NCBI GenBank assembly: GCA_038062745.1
Contig: JBBTWO010000004.1
Coordinates: 1 to 35,519 of the forward strand
Direction: 5' to 3'
DNA: 35,519 bases
DNA from: JBBTWO01 sp038062745
GTDB taxonomy: Bacteria > Patescibacteriota > Microgenomatia > UBA8517
A model generated the notes under the pieces. That model did no database searches and was not told the DNA's origin. It saw only the letters and a list, made by a program, of their open reading frames with translations. This document shows, in pieces, positions 21,956 through 30,290 of this stretch (position 1 is the stretch's first letter; every line of letters begins with the position of its first letter). A program made the position numbers and the translations under genes.

Positions 21956-23359
21956 CTATTGTAGCCCAATAAGTTCAAAAATGGCAGCGGTGTTTGGATC
22001 CATTAATTCAAGACTTGAAAAACTGCCATTTGTGGCAGTTGCTTTTCGGTCAGTTACTTTGCCTGAATAATCAGTTCGTCTAAACGTAAAATTACTAAAG
22101 GGAAGGTTATTATATGTAATAGGTGTTGCTTCTGAATGACTGCCCTTTGGGTCATAATTAACCACCAATGTTTTTATTCTGTTTTGTTTTTTGTCATACT
22201 TTGAAAATGCTTTTACCCACGACCCTTGTCCTTGGGTACTAATGCCACTTCCAGTTATTCTATTTAAAAAAGCAAATGCAGAGTATCTGGGTTTCTTTTC
22301 AGGAGTCCCATATTTTTCGTGAGTTAGGATTCCCCACCTACCCCAAAGTTTTTCAGGTCCTGGACCATCTTTAATTTCAAAGTTAAAAGCTTTGCCAATT
22401 TGATCTTCCAGTAGTGCGGAGGTAGCCAGTGTGTGAATTGCTCCAAAGTAAGTGTCATAACCTTTGTCATTTTTGCTATTGTGGCCGATTTCGGTAATGA
22501 TTAGTTCTGCATTTGCATGATTTGTTGAATTGGCGATTAATTCTCTGGCCTTAAAAACGTCTTTTTCAATTTCATCCAAATCAGTGGTGTATCTGTGCCA
22601 AGAATAAAAATCCAATCTTAGGTTATTTTGATCAACATATTCTAAAAGTTTGGTGACCCAATTTTCATACAAAGATGTGGTTGCAGGACCACCAAATTTA
22701 AAGACATTGGCATTTCTGACGCGTTGGGCTGCAATAGCTGAGTGGTAATACAAATCAAGATAATTTTTTCCACCATATGTTTTAAACCCTCCAAATAAGT
22801 CTGGCTCATTCCAAACTTCATAGTAAACATTACTTATGTTCATCCCCCCTCTACCGCTATAGTGTTCAATTGTTGCTTGAACTAAATTTTCCCAGTCTCC
22901 CCAATTGTTGGGGATGTCTGTTTCATTACTTTTGGAAAGAACAGAGGGCATATATGACAGCGAGAAAAATGGTTTTGCGCCAGAAGACAGAATATCATTC
23001 ACTGTTTGATCAAGTGAAGAAAAATCATACGTAATTTGGCCGCCATTGCTCCTTACAACATTATGAAAATCATAAATATGATCGATTCGTATGTATCTGG
23101 GTGCAAGAGGTTTAATGTCAGCCACAACTGGTGCAAGTGACCTTCCCTGTTCCTCTCCTCCTTGGGCAAGGTTTTTCCAAACTCCTGGTTTTTCTCCAAA
23201 ATCAACAGCTGCATCAATCACCAATGCTGCATTGACCCCACTGGCTTTATTGAAAAAGTTTGTGGCTTGAGGAATAAGATACAGGGCAACAGGAAGAGAA
23301 AGTAGTAAAACTGCCAAAATAATTAGTCTGGTAACTTTTTGTTTGGTATCTGATGGCAT
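21956..23359 (-). CDS. Membrane-anchored GH39-like glycoside hydrolase
   Basis: Probable extracellular glycosidase (xylosidase or related) with an N-terminal membrane anchor at about residues 9-30. The TIM-barrel body has the clan A signatures: acid/base glutamate E185 in YYEVWNEPDL and nucleophile E290 in LIITEIGHNS. These fit GH39 or a close clan GH-A family such as GH5/GH30-like. A short beta domain closes the protein (about 390-467), as in GH39. The substrate cannot be told. For an organism with few catabolic genes, it may act on host or community polysaccharide. Confidence 0.8.
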   Translation of the reverse strand: MPSDTKQKVTRLIILAVLLLSLPVALYLIPQATNFFNKASGVNAALVIDAAVDFGEKPGVWKNLAQGGEEQGRSLAPVVADIKPLAPRYIRIDHIYDFHNVVRSNGGQITYDFSSLDQTVNDILSSGAKPFFSLSYMPSVLSKSNETDIPNNWGDWENLVQATIEHYSGRGGMNISNVYYEVWNEPDLFGGFKTYGGKNYLDLYYHSAIAAQRVRNANVFKFGGPATTSLYENWVTKLLEYVDQNNLRLDFYSWHRYTTDLDEIEKDVFKARELIANSTNHANAELIITEIGHNSKNDKGYDTYFGAIHTLATSALLEDQIGKAFNFEIKDGPGPEKLWGRWGILTHEKYGTPEKKPRYSAFAFLNRITGSGISTQGQGSWVKAFSKYDKKQNRIKTLVVNYDPKGSHSEATPITYNNLPFSNFTFRRTDYSGKVTDRKATATNGSFSSLELMDPNTAAIFELIGLQ

Positions 23360-23429
23360 ATATTAAGAATAACAAACTCACTCAAAAGAAGATAGAAATA
23401 ATTATTGAAACTCGTGAATATCCAGAAAT

Positions 23430-23468
23430 AGTACCGATAGGTACTTGACAAGTCCTATATTTGGTACT
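23430..23468. promoter_or_regulatory. Operator-like repeats of the RHH/RelE module
   Basis: AGTACC (23430-23435) and GGTACT (23440-23445) form an inverted repeat around GATA, and a third copy GGTACT (23463-23468) follows 23 nt later. The copies flank the -35 and touch the -10, a good layout for ribbon-helix-helix autorepression. Confidence 0.55.
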
Positions 23469-23473
23469 AAAAT
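23445..23473 (+). promoter_or_regulatory. RHH/RelE module promoter, leaderless
   Basis: TTGACA (23445-23450), 17-nt spacer, TAAAAT (23468-23473). The -10 ends 5 nt before the ATG at 23479, so the transcript must begin at the start codon. Confidence 0.75.
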
Positions 23474-23478
23474 AGGCC

Positions 23479-23742
23479 ATGAGCGATATAGCAGCAACCC
23501 AAATCAAAGTCACTTTACCAGATGAGCTTTACCTACATCTCAGAAGTAAGGCTGAGAAGTTTGGCTTGAGCCTTTCTTCATATATACGACACCTTGTCAT
23601 AAACGATGTCAAAGATGTTGATATCCCCACTTTCAAAATGAGCAAACAAAGAGAAGAAATTGGATTAAAGGCAGAAGCAGATTATAAAGCAGGAAAAACC
23701 AGACTTATAACGGATTTTGACGAATATTTCGACAGTTTATGA
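23479..23742 (+). CDS. Ribbon-helix-helix antitoxin
   Basis: An 87-aa antitoxin. The N-terminal 50 residues are a ribbon-helix-helix: a strand TQIKVTLPDELYLHLRSKAE, then a turn and helix FGLSLSSYIRHLVINDV. The C-terminal half (EADYKAGKTRLITDFDEYFDSL) is the toxin-wrapping segment. It lies 9 nt before the RelE-type toxin gene. It should bind the AGTACC/GGTACT repeats over its promoter. Confidence 0.88.
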   Translation: MSDIAATQIKVTLPDELYLHLRSKAEKFGLSLSSYIRHLVINDVKDVDIPTFKMSKQREEIGLKAEADYKAGKTRLITDFDEYFDSL

Positions 23743-23751
23743 ACTTAATCC

Positions 23752-24012
23752 ATGGAATTTAGAAGCACGCCCTTATTCGATAAGAATCTATCCAAGAAAT
23801 TGAAGAAAAACCCTCAATTGCGGGAGAAAATAAAAAAACAGGTAGATTTTTTAAAAACTAATTTTCGACACCCTTCCCTGAAATTACACAAACTCACAGG
23901 TAATAGATCAGAAGAATACTCAATCTGGATAGAAGGAAACTTAAGAATTACTTTTAAATTTAAGGGTAATGTGGTTTTGTTTACAGATTTGGTTACCCAC
24001 GACCAGTATTAA
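23752..24012 (+). CDS. RelE/ParE-superfamily toxin
   Basis: An 86-aa protein with the RelE-type fold pattern: an N-terminal strand (EFRSTPLFDKNLSKKLKKN), two helices, then the strands LKLHKLTGNRSEEYSIWIEG, LRITFKF, VLFTDLVTHDQY. The spacing and the final T-H-D segment resemble HigB/RelE-like mRNA interferases more than ParE. Which residues are catalytic is not clear from sequence. The stop is followed 1 nt later by the stop of convergent ybaB. Confidence 0.85.
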   Translation: MEFRSTPLFDKNLSKKLKKNPQLREKIKKQVDFLKTNFRHPSLKLHKLTGNRSEEYSIWIEGNLRITFKFKGNVVLFTDLVTHDQY

Positions 24013-24013
24013 T

Positions 24014-24292
24014 TTATCTTCCCAGAAGGCCTTGGAGGCCACCACCCATTTCCATCATTTTCTTGGCGGCTTCTTTTTGTACTTTTTTGAAAGCTTCATT
24101 AATTGCTTCTGCAACTGCTGCATCTGTCTTACCATTACTTTCAATGTAAACAACTTTATTTGAAGCGGTTACTTTTACTTTTACACCTTTGTGATCAATG
24201 GTCTCCGTAATAAGTTCAAGTTCTTTTTGAAGCTTCATTGCTTCTGATCTCATTTTGGCTAAATCTTTTAATTGGCCTAATTTATCAAACAT
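24014..24292 (-). CDS. ybaB: YbaB/EbfC nucleoid-associated protein
   Basis: A 92-aa DNA-binding protein that forms dimers. It shows the family pattern: an N-terminal helix (LKDLAKMRSEAMKLQKELELI), a central beta sheet with VKVKVTASNKVVYIES, and a C-terminal helix with EAFKKVQKEAAKKM, ending in a glycine-rich tip. It sits 11 nt downstream of dnaX, the dnaX-ybaB order found widely in bacteria. Confidence 0.93.
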   Translation of the reverse strand: MFDKLGQLKDLAKMRSEAMKLQKELELITETIDHKGVKVKVTASNKVVYIESNGKTDAAVAEAINEAFKKVQKEAAKKMMEMGGGLQGLLGR

Positions 24293-24303
24293 ATTTTTTA
24301 TTT

Positions 24304-25701
24304 TTATCCAAAGATTTTCTTTGCAGCCTCAAGTATATCTGGTGCTTGCACTTGAGTCAAACTTGGTTGGGGTGGTATTGTGAGAACCAATTCAACTTTT
24401 AAAGGTGTACCTAAAATGTCAGTCATCACATCTTGCAAAATTTTTCTATTACTTAAAGCTTCCAATTGTTCTTTATGGAATCTATGGTGAACGCCAATTG
24501 TGGCAATCCCCTGTTCACATTTTAAAAGTTTGGCAGCCCGTAAAAATCCTTCAACTGATGGACTAAAGGTTCTGACAGTTGTCAAAATCCTCATCCAAGT
24601 GGCAAAATCTATTTCAGTTTTCAAGTCTTTTTTTTTACTCTGATCTGGAATGTTGTCTTTGGGGCTGGTGTCTGTATTAGCATACATTAAAATTGCAATC
24701 TCCAAAGGCATTTGCGGAACTATTATTGAACTGGTGGTTAGTTTTGCAGATTGAAGTAAATCAACCAACTTTTGAGTTTTTTGAATATCAATTTCAAACT
24801 CTTGGGCTTGTGCCAAACCAAATGTAGCCAATAAATTAACATGCAACAAAGAAATCATTTCGTCTATAAGGTTTATCGCTGATCCACCCCCATCAGCATA
24901 TTTCTCAATTGCTTCAAGGGCACTTTTACTGTCTTTGGCAATAATTAAAGCTAGTAAGTGATTGGCTGATAAAAGCTTTGTCTTAAAAAGATAATCGTTA
25001 ACACTCTCCACGTCAAATTTTTTAAGATTCATGATAATTTGTTCCAAATTTTTAACTGAATCACGAAACGCTCCGCCACTGGCTTTTGAAATCGCTTTTA
25101 GGGAATCCTTGGCAATCTCAATCTTTTCTCCTTTGGCTACTCTGGTTAACTGTCTGACAACTTCATCTTCCTTGGCTTTGGCAAAATTAATATTAGTTAA
25201 CCGGCTCTTTACCGTCTCTGGAAGTTTTTGGGGGTCAGTGGTAGCCAAAATAAAGATTACGTGGGCTGGAGGCTCTTCAAGAGTCTTTAAAAGGGCATTG
25301 AAAGCTTCAGTTGTCAGCATGTGAACCTCATCAATAATATAAATCTTTTTTCGGCTCATCCCTGGGGAAAGCATTATTTTTTCTTTTAAAGCGCGGACAT
25401 CGTCAATACCCCTATTTGAAGCTGCGTCCATTTCGATAACATCAAAATTATTACCTTTAGAAATTGTCAAACAAGATTCACATTTATTACACGGCTCCCC
25501 CAATTTATCTTTGTTTTTGGCACAATTGACTACCTTGGCTAGTATTCTCGCTGCAGAGGTTTTACCAGTTCCTTTTGGTCCTGAGAACAAAAAAGCATGC
25601 GGAAGACTATCTGCAGCAATAAGGTTGGTTAATTGTTGACGAACTGTTGCACTATCCAGTTGCTCGATCGTTTGTGGACGGTATTTAAGATAGAGAGTCA
25701 T
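24304..25701 (-). CDS. dnaX: DNA polymerase III subunit gamma/tau
   Basis: Clamp-loader ATPase. Walker A is GPKGTGKT (41-48), the zinc module uses C60, C71, C74 and C77, Walker B is IYIIDEVHML, sensor 1 is in FILATTDPQKLP, and the arginine finger region is VKSRL. Domain III follows. The 465 aa end soon after a degenerate C-terminal region (about 370-465), shorter than a full tau, as is usual in small genomes. It has its own promoter at 25717-25745 and is followed by ybaB. Confidence 0.95.
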   Translation of the reverse strand: MTLYLKYRPQTIEQLDSATVRQQLTNLIAADSLPHAFLFSGPKGTGKTSAARILAKVVNCAKNKDKLGEPCNKCESCLTISKGNNFDVIEMDAASNRGIDDVRALKEKIMLSPGMSRKKIYIIDEVHMLTTEAFNALLKTLEEPPAHVIFILATTDPQKLPETVKSRLTNINFAKAKEDEVVRQLTRVAKGEKIEIAKDSLKAISKASGGAFRDSVKNLEQIIMNLKKFDVESVNDYLFKTKLLSANHLLALIIAKDSKSALEAIEKYADGGGSAINLIDEMISLLHVNLLATFGLAQAQEFEIDIQKTQKLVDLLQSAKLTTSSIIVPQMPLEIAILMYANTDTSPKDNIPDQSKKKDLKTEIDFATWMRILTTVRTFSPSVEGFLRAAKLLKCEQGIATIGVHHRFHKEQLEALSNRKILQDVMTDILGTPLKVELVLTIPPQPSLTQVQAPDILEAAKKIFG

Positions 25702-25716
25702 AGGTAAGGTAGAATC

Positions 25717-25745
25717 AGAATACCGCTTCTATTAGATTTTTGAAA
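25717..25745 (-). promoter_or_regulatory. dnaX promoter
   Basis: Minus strand TTTCAA (25740-25745), 17-nt spacer, TATTCT (25717-25722). The -10 ends 15 nt before the ATG, leaving a leader of about 8 nt with no SD site. Confidence 0.5.
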
Positions 25746-25748
25746 GAC

Positions 25749-26135
25749 TCAATCATGGTGAATGCCAACCAGGTGCAAACAAGCATGTTCTGCTAAGTCC
25801 AAAACAATGTCTTCTACAAGCTTGCCGGTTTTATTAGCTTCATCTTTGACCCAAGGGTAAGAAATGATTATTTCTCCAATATGTAAGATGTTATCTGGGG
25901 GAAAAGTAAATGACCCTTTTGTTTCTGTTGTTGGAAAAGCTAAGACTGGGTGGTCTTCCCCATCTTTATAATACTCATCCACATATTCCTTCATTTTCTC
26001 TCTGGAGACCAAGGCAACTGCTGCTTCACAATCAGAAGTTATGCCATTGTTAGTTAAGGTTTTTTGCACTCTTTCTCTAATTTTCTTGGGTGAAACTGGG
26101 TATTTGCCAAAGTTATGAATTGAGACCGTAATCAT
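25749..26135 (-). CDS. ybeY: Endoribonuclease YbeY (16S rRNA maturation)
   Basis: Metal-dependent RNase acting on the 3' end of 16S rRNA and in ribosome quality control. The zinc motif H-x3-H-x5-H is present at H117, H121 and H127 in AEHACLHLVGIHHD. The protein ends one residue after the last ligand, so the C-terminal tail found in longer homologues is missing (128 aa against about 150). Its ATG directly abuts the stop of yqeY. Confidence 0.92.
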   Translation of the reverse strand: MITVSIHNFGKYPVSPKKIRERVQKTLTNNGITSDCEAAVALVSREKMKEYVDEYYKDGEDHPVLAFPTTETKGSFTFPPDNILHIGEIIISYPWVKDEANKTGKLVEDIVLDLAEHACLHLVGIHHD

Positions 26136-26576
26136 TTATGATAGTTTTTGCCTAATCAAAGCTGAAACTTTTGCTCCATCAGCTTGACCTTTTGATTTTT
26201 GCATCACCAAGCCTATTACTTTCCCCATGTCTGCCATGGAAGTTGCTCCTGTTTCCTGCAGTGCTTGGGTAACTAATTTTTCAATTTCCTCGTCCCCCAA
26301 CTCTTGAGGTAAATACTCCTGCAAAATTACTAACTCTTGTTTTTCCCGGTCTGCTAATTCCTGTCTACCAGCATTTTGGTAAGCTTCAATAGAATCTTTT
26401 CTTTTCTTGGCTTCTTTTTTAACAACTACCAATTCTTCATCTTCAGTCAGTTCATGCTGTTTGGCAATTTTTTCGTAAGCTAGGGCAGAAGAAAGGAGTT
26501 TAAGAGTTGAAAGTTTAACCTCTTCATGTGCTTTCATGGCTGCAACTATTTGAGTGTGAACTGTGTCTTGTAACAT
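26136..26576 (-). CDS. yqeY: YqeY/GatB-domain protein
   Basis: A 146-aa helical protein of the YqeY family, related to the tail domain of GatB. The patterns are the N-terminal AAMKAHEEVKLSTLKLLSSAL, the central KKEAKKRKDSIEAYQNAGR with QELADREKQELVILQEYLP, and the C-terminal GKVIGLVMQKSKGQADGAKV. It probably binds RNA, possibly tRNA. It is linked by 2 nt to the HIT gene upstream and by adjacency to ybeY downstream. Confidence 0.93.
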   Translation of the reverse strand: MLQDTVHTQIVAAMKAHEEVKLSTLKLLSSALAYEKIAKQHELTEDEELVVVKKEAKKRKDSIEAYQNAGRQELADREKQELVILQEYLPQELGDEEIEKLVTQALQETGATSMADMGKVIGLVMQKSKGQADGAKVSALIRQKLS

Positions 26577-26578
26577 TT

Positions 26579-26884
26579 TTATTTAATTCCTGCTTTAAAG
26601 TGTACATGAAAATGCTTCACTGCTGCCATTGTGCCAACATTATTCTCAAGTCTGAATCCGGGTAGTGCCAGTTGTTTCTGTAGTTCCAAAGCCACATATC
26701 TTACTCCCTGCCACACTTCATTGGTAATTGTTAACAAGTCTTCATGGTGTTGTTTTGGAATAATTAATAGATGTGTTGGGGCAGCGGGATTAATATCAGC
26801 AAAAACTACAAAATCATTAGTTTCTTTAACAAATTGCGTTGAAATTTGTTTTTTTACAATTTTACAAAAGATACAATCTTCCAT
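26579..26884 (-). CDS. HIT-family nucleotide hydrolase/transferase
   Basis: HINT-branch HIT protein. The N-terminal CIFCKIV carries the zinc-type cysteines C4 and C7. The catalytic histidine triad is H91-F-H93-V-H95 near the C-terminus. The 101 aa end shortly after the triad, slightly shorter than usual. It likely hydrolyses purine-nucleotide phosphoramidates. It is the first gene of the HIT-yqeY-ybeY operon, with a TATAAT 8 nt before the ATG. Confidence 0.93.
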   Translation of the reverse strand: MEDCIFCKIVKKQISTQFVKETNDFVVFADINPAAPTHLLIIPKQHHEDLLTITNEVWQGVRYVALELQKQLALPGFRLENNVGTMAAVKHFHVHFKAGIK

Positions 26885-26892
26885 TTAAACCC

Positions 26893-26898
26893 ATTATA
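26893..26898 (-). promoter_or_regulatory. -10 box of the HIT-yqeY-ybeY operon
   Basis: Minus strand TATAAT ends 8 nt before the HIT ATG. No convincing -35 at 16-18 nt. Divergent from the plus-strand promoter at 26935-26962. Confidence 0.5.
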
Positions 26899-26934
26899 CA
26901 AGACTTACGCCATTTTTCCCATTTTTCCTGAATC

Positions 26935-26962
26935 TTGTATTGATAATAATAAGTGTTAGAAT
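26935..26962 (+). promoter_or_regulatory. Promoter of the 121-aa gene
   Basis: TTGTAT (26935-26940), 16-nt spacer, TAGAAT (26957-26962), ending 11 nt before the ATG at 26974. The implied leader is about 5 nt. Confidence 0.5.
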
Positions 26963-26973
26963 CAAAGGCATAA

Positions 26974-27339
26974 ATGATTGAAAGCGCCCTCAAGCAACAA
27001 ATTGACAAAGCTTTTGCGCCACCGTTTACAATCACCAACGGACAAGTCTGTCGAGCACAGAACGAAAAAGGAGAGCAGCAATTTCGCAATACTCTTCCAA
27101 TTTTAGGAATTGCTGGTATTCACCTACATGATTCAGAGATAATTCTTTCAGTTTGGGCAGACCCAGCTGACTTGAATAACTTCTTTTCTACAAGTGTTCC
27201 TGGTATTAGATATAAAGATCTTTTAGATCATTTAGGAAAAGGAGAAAGAATTGAAATCGAATTAAGGCCGGTGGATTCTGCAGTTTACCCTCACTATGAA
27301 ACAAACGTTAGATATATTCCTCAATCCCCTTTGAAATGA
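26974..27339 (+). CDS. Hypothetical protein, 121 aa
   Basis: A soluble protein of unknown family. It starts with a helix (MIESALKQQIDKAF) and then alternates short hydrophobic strands (GIAGIHLHDSEIILSVWA, RIEIELRPV), consistent with a small alpha/beta fold. It is followed 16 nt later by another unknown gene on the same strand. A promoter sits just upstream. No function is assigned. Confidence 0.65.
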   Translation: MIESALKQQIDKAFAPPFTITNGQVCRAQNEKGEQQFRNTLPILGIAGIHLHDSEIILSVWADPADLNNFFSTSVPGIRYKDLLDHLGKGERIEIELRPVDSAVYPHYETNVRYIPQSPLK

Positions 27340-27345
27340 TACAAT
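27340..27345 (+). promoter_or_regulatory. Possible -10 box for the 134-aa gene
   Basis: TACAAT ends 10 nt before the ATG at 27356, just after the preceding stop codon. No clear -35. Confidence 0.3.
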
Positions 27346-27355
27346 TCTCTTCTAA

Positions 27356-27760
27356 ATGGTAGAAAAAGACATAGTATTTAGTGACCACAGAAAACACATT
27401 AATTCACCGATATTTCAACGATCAAGTATAGAAACTGTTATCGGTTCTGGAATCACGGTGACAAAAAATGGTGACTTGGTTCACTTCGGTATAGATATTA
27501 GTAGATTCGAAATTCCACTACACGCTATTAGGCGTACATATAAAAACCCTATTGAATCCGAAAATAGAGAAACACGCTCCTTTGTAAAGTACAATGAGAT
27601 AAAGGATCTAACAAAAGTTAGCCTTATTGTGTCTGTGATTTATGAAGAATCAAACCAAAGAGGTATCAGTCAAAACATATTGTTTACCCCGATATTAGAA
27701 AGTAGAAGAATTGGTAAATCAATTTCATTTGGACGAGACACAGATCAGTGGGATAGATAA
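27356..27760 (+). CDS. Hypothetical protein, 134 aa
   Basis: A soluble, beta-rich protein of unknown family. Short alternating strands include IETVIGSGITVTKNGDLVHFG and KVSLIVSVIYEE. There is no signal peptide or membrane span. It shares strand and spacing with the 121-aa gene before it, so the two may be functionally linked. Its stop is 3 nt from the stop of the convergent gene. Confidence 0.65.
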   Translation: MVEKDIVFSDHRKHINSPIFQRSSIETVIGSGITVTKNGDLVHFGIDISRFEIPLHAIRRTYKNPIESENRETRSFVKYNEIKDLTKVSLIVSVIYEESNQRGISQNILFTPILESRRIGKSISFGRDTDQWDR

Positions 27761-27763
27761 AAA

Positions 27764-28021
27764 CTAAACTGTACCTTCTACCTCGTCCGTTACTTCGTTT
27801 GAAGATTGGACAGCCTCACCACCCTTACTAGCCATATAACTTTGCCTTCCTCTAGCTCTTTTATCAAAATTCCATCCTGGTTTACTTTTCCCTTCCCATG
27901 GAAGTTTTGATTCAGTGGGTTGTGCTGGCTCTATATGTAAACCCAACTCTTTTCTATCTCTCTCCAAATCCAGTTCTCTCTGAAGATCTTTTGGACTTTT
28001 AATGGCAATACCTTCTGTCAT
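27764..28021 (-). CDS. Hypothetical protein, 85 aa, DEVEGT tail
   Basis: A small hydrophilic protein, probably largely disordered, with no recognised domain. It ends in TDEVEGTV, nearly the same last residues as the upstream 163-aa protein (VDEVEGTI). The codons differ between the two tails, so the similarity is held at the protein level. Its ATG overlaps the stop of the upstream gene by 1 nt (TAATG). Confidence 0.7.
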   Translation of the reverse strand: MTEGIAIKSPKDLQRELDLERDRKELGLHIEPAQPTESKLPWEGKSKPGWNFDKRARGRQSYMASKGGEAVQSSNEVTDEVEGTV

Positions 28022-28512
28022 TAGATTGTTCCCTCCACTTCATCCACAGTTTGAGTTGTATTTGTGGTTCGAACATCGCTTTTGTTCATAAAATTATTAT
28101 GTAACTCTTCAACTTCTTGTTTACCTCTTCTTAATTCCTCCGGAATCATTATATTTAAATCTCCCCAGCCAAAAAATTTATATATGTTATCAGCTTGCTC
28201 CCGCGACATATATTTTTCACTCGCACCCTTTTGCTGCGAGACTTCAAGAGCACCAACCATATCATCAACCATGTTTGCCATCTCGGAAGACCTAATGTAC
28301 CTACCTATAATTTCTTCGTTTGCTCCCCAATTCCTTAAACCTTTTGCAATATCTTCAGGAGTACGTGGTTTATACCTTTCTAAAGCAGATATTTGTAATC
28401 CTTGGTCAGTTGGAGGCTTACCCCATTGGGCATTAGCTAAATCTCGGTCTGCTAGTCGTTTATGTTCTGGAGTATCATCACTCATTAAACTTAATACTAG
28501 AGTTTTCAACAA
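28021..28512 (-). CDS. Hypothetical protein, up to 163 aa, DEVEGT tail
   Basis: A soluble helical protein of unknown family. It opens with TTG at 28512; an ATG ten codons in (28485, MSDDTPEHKRLADRDLANAQ) is an equally good start. The body has helices (EIIGRYIRSSEMANMVDDMVGAL, split here for length) and a region YKFFGWGDLNIMIPEELRRGK. It ends in VDEVEGTI, the tail shared with the next gene. The two are coupled by a 1-nt overlap and presumably act together. Confidence 0.7.
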   Translation of the reverse strand: MLKTLVLSLMSDDTPEHKRLADRDLANAQWGKPPTDQGLQISALERYKPRTPEDIAKGLRNWGANEEIIGRYIRSSEMANMVDDMVGALEVSQQKGASEKYMSREQADNIYKFFGWGDLNIMIPEELRRGKQEVEELHNNFMNKSDVRTTNTTQTVDEVEGTI

Positions 28513-28537
28513 TCCCTGTCAAATATGAAATTTGGTA

Positions 28538-30277
28538 TTAATAATTTGTATTAACGTCAGGCAGCAACGGAGATTTTAGGGATCGATCAAATTTTTTGTG
28601 GATATTTATCTTCTTGCCATTGGCTAATAACTTGTAGGATTTTTCTTCCATTTCTACCAAATTCTTCAAGCCAATGTCTAATTTTATTTTTTCAAAAGCT
28701 GCCTTTTCACCAAAATTGATACTTCTGAAATCTGGTAACGGTCTTGGTCTGCCGTAAGTTACTTTTGCATCCCACATGTCAATGGCACTTCCATATCTTA
28801 AAACCAACTTGCCAGTATTTTTTCGCAGAATGTTCAGCGTTAAGTATGCATAATAAGCTTGGCGTTCATCGTCATTGGTCCAGGTTGTTCTGTCTTTTCT
28901 CTCCAAAGTTTCAATTTTGACTGCTGCGTCTTTATAGCCTTCTACCCAACCATCGACTGCCTCTGCTGATAATCTGGCAATATGGACATAATCAACTTCT
29001 TTATTTACCGTTGGTTTAAATTTGTTGGCAATCAAATAATCAGGTCTGACTACAAAAATTGTTAAAGCCAGTAAAACAAAAACTGATAGTTCACACCAAA
29101 ACCACTTAATATTTTTTTGGACATGTCTGGCCATTAAAATAAGTGTCCAAACAATAAGCCCCACTAAAAATACTGAGCCATAGATTCTGATTCTGGTTAA
29201 GCCGTGTTCTTGTTGATATATAAATACTCGTCTAAAGATTGAGGCAACAAAGACCAGTGTTTCTGACAACAAAAATAAGTTAATTAAGCCCAAAATCTTG
29301 GATCCCTTTCCCCGAAGCTTATAAATAGCCATCGCAACAACTGCAGTTACATACACAAGCACGGAAACTACCATTAATTCATTGAAGCCGCGAGTTACAT
29401 ATTCAGATAGAGTATTCACTCCAAACTGTTTTAATTCAGTTTCGGAAACAGTGGCAAAAAGGTATGGAAATTCGATTATTATATAGGTGGCCAAAACAGC
29501 TGACACCATTGTTACAACGGATGTTGCCAACAGGGCTAATTTATTGTTTTGGTAGTTAGTATTTACCAAAATGTCATTTTTCTTTTTAGTTATTGCCAAA
29601 TAAGCTGTGGCAGTGGCAATCAACAAAACAAAGAAGGAATAGAATAGTCTACTTATTGATCCTCTGACAAACCACCAAGGAAAATCTTTGAAATTAACAA
29701 TGTTTTCTACAAACTTTGAAAATACTGGGTCTGCTGAAGAAAGCAGAGCAACTATAATTGCAACCAATGGCAGGCCAATTAATACTCCAACAAATACATA
29801 AACCACTCCTCCATTTAAATACCGTGACAAATTAAGCCTTGGCGCCTTAAGGAGTTTCAATCCTCTGAAAAAGGCAGCGAAGCTTTCAAAAAACAAAGCA
29901 ATTGGGGCAATGAAAATTTCAAATAAACTGTCTATCGTTTGATGCTTTGGCAGTGAGAAAACATACAAGCCGAGCATAGCTGAAGCAAAAGACAACAAAC
30001 TTAACACCAAGATATCTATCTCACTGGTTCTAAAAACTGACAGTAGCACCAAGACAGCAGAAACTGCAGTCAAAGAGTGGGTCACTTTATTTTTGGTTTT
30101 ATCGCTTGAGTCAAAGAAAGCCAAATACTGGAAAACAAGGAAGGAGAAAATAAAACCAACAAAACCCAGGGTTGCACCGATTGGTGGATTTAAATTACCA
30201 AAGAAGTTTTTTTGAAATGGAAAGAAGAAAATGTTAAAGGCAACTAGTGCTAAAACTATACTTGAGAGTTTTCTCAT
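28538..30277 (-). CDS. Multi-pass membrane protein (DUF4153/DUF4173-like)
   Basis: A 579-aa protein with about 12-13 membrane spans in residues 1-410 and a C-terminal soluble part of about 160 residues. The overall layout and the segment KEVDYVHIARLSAEAVDGWVEGY resemble DUF4173/DUF4153 proteins, whose function is unknown. The assignment is by eye. It sits 13 nt after rseP on the same strand. Confidence 0.7.
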   Translation of the reverse strand: MRKLSSIVLALVAFNIFFFPFQKNFFGNLNPPIGATLGFVGFIFSFLVFQYLAFFDSSDKTKNKVTHSLTAVSAVLVLLSVFRTSEIDILVLSLLSFASAMLGLYVFSLPKHQTIDSLFEIFIAPIALFFESFAAFFRGLKLLKAPRLNLSRYLNGGVVYVFVGVLIGLPLVAIIVALLSSADPVFSKFVENIVNFKDFPWWFVRGSISRLFYSFFVLLIATATAYLAITKKKNDILVNTNYQNNKLALLATSVVTMVSAVLATYIIIEFPYLFATVSETELKQFGVNTLSEYVTRGFNELMVVSVLVYVTAVVAMAIYKLRGKGSKILGLINLFLLSETLVFVASIFRRVFIYQQEHGLTRIRIYGSVFLVGLIVWTLILMARHVQKNIKWFWCELSVFVLLALTIFVVRPDYLIANKFKPTVNKEVDYVHIARLSAEAVDGWVEGYKDAAVKIETLERKDRTTWTNDDERQAYYAYLTLNILRKNTGKLVLRYGSAIDMWDAKVTYGRPRPLPDFRSINFGEKAAFEKIKLDIGLKNLVEMEEKSYKLLANGKKINIHKKFDRSLKSPLLPDVNTNY

Positions 30278-30290
30278 TATTGGCAGATGC

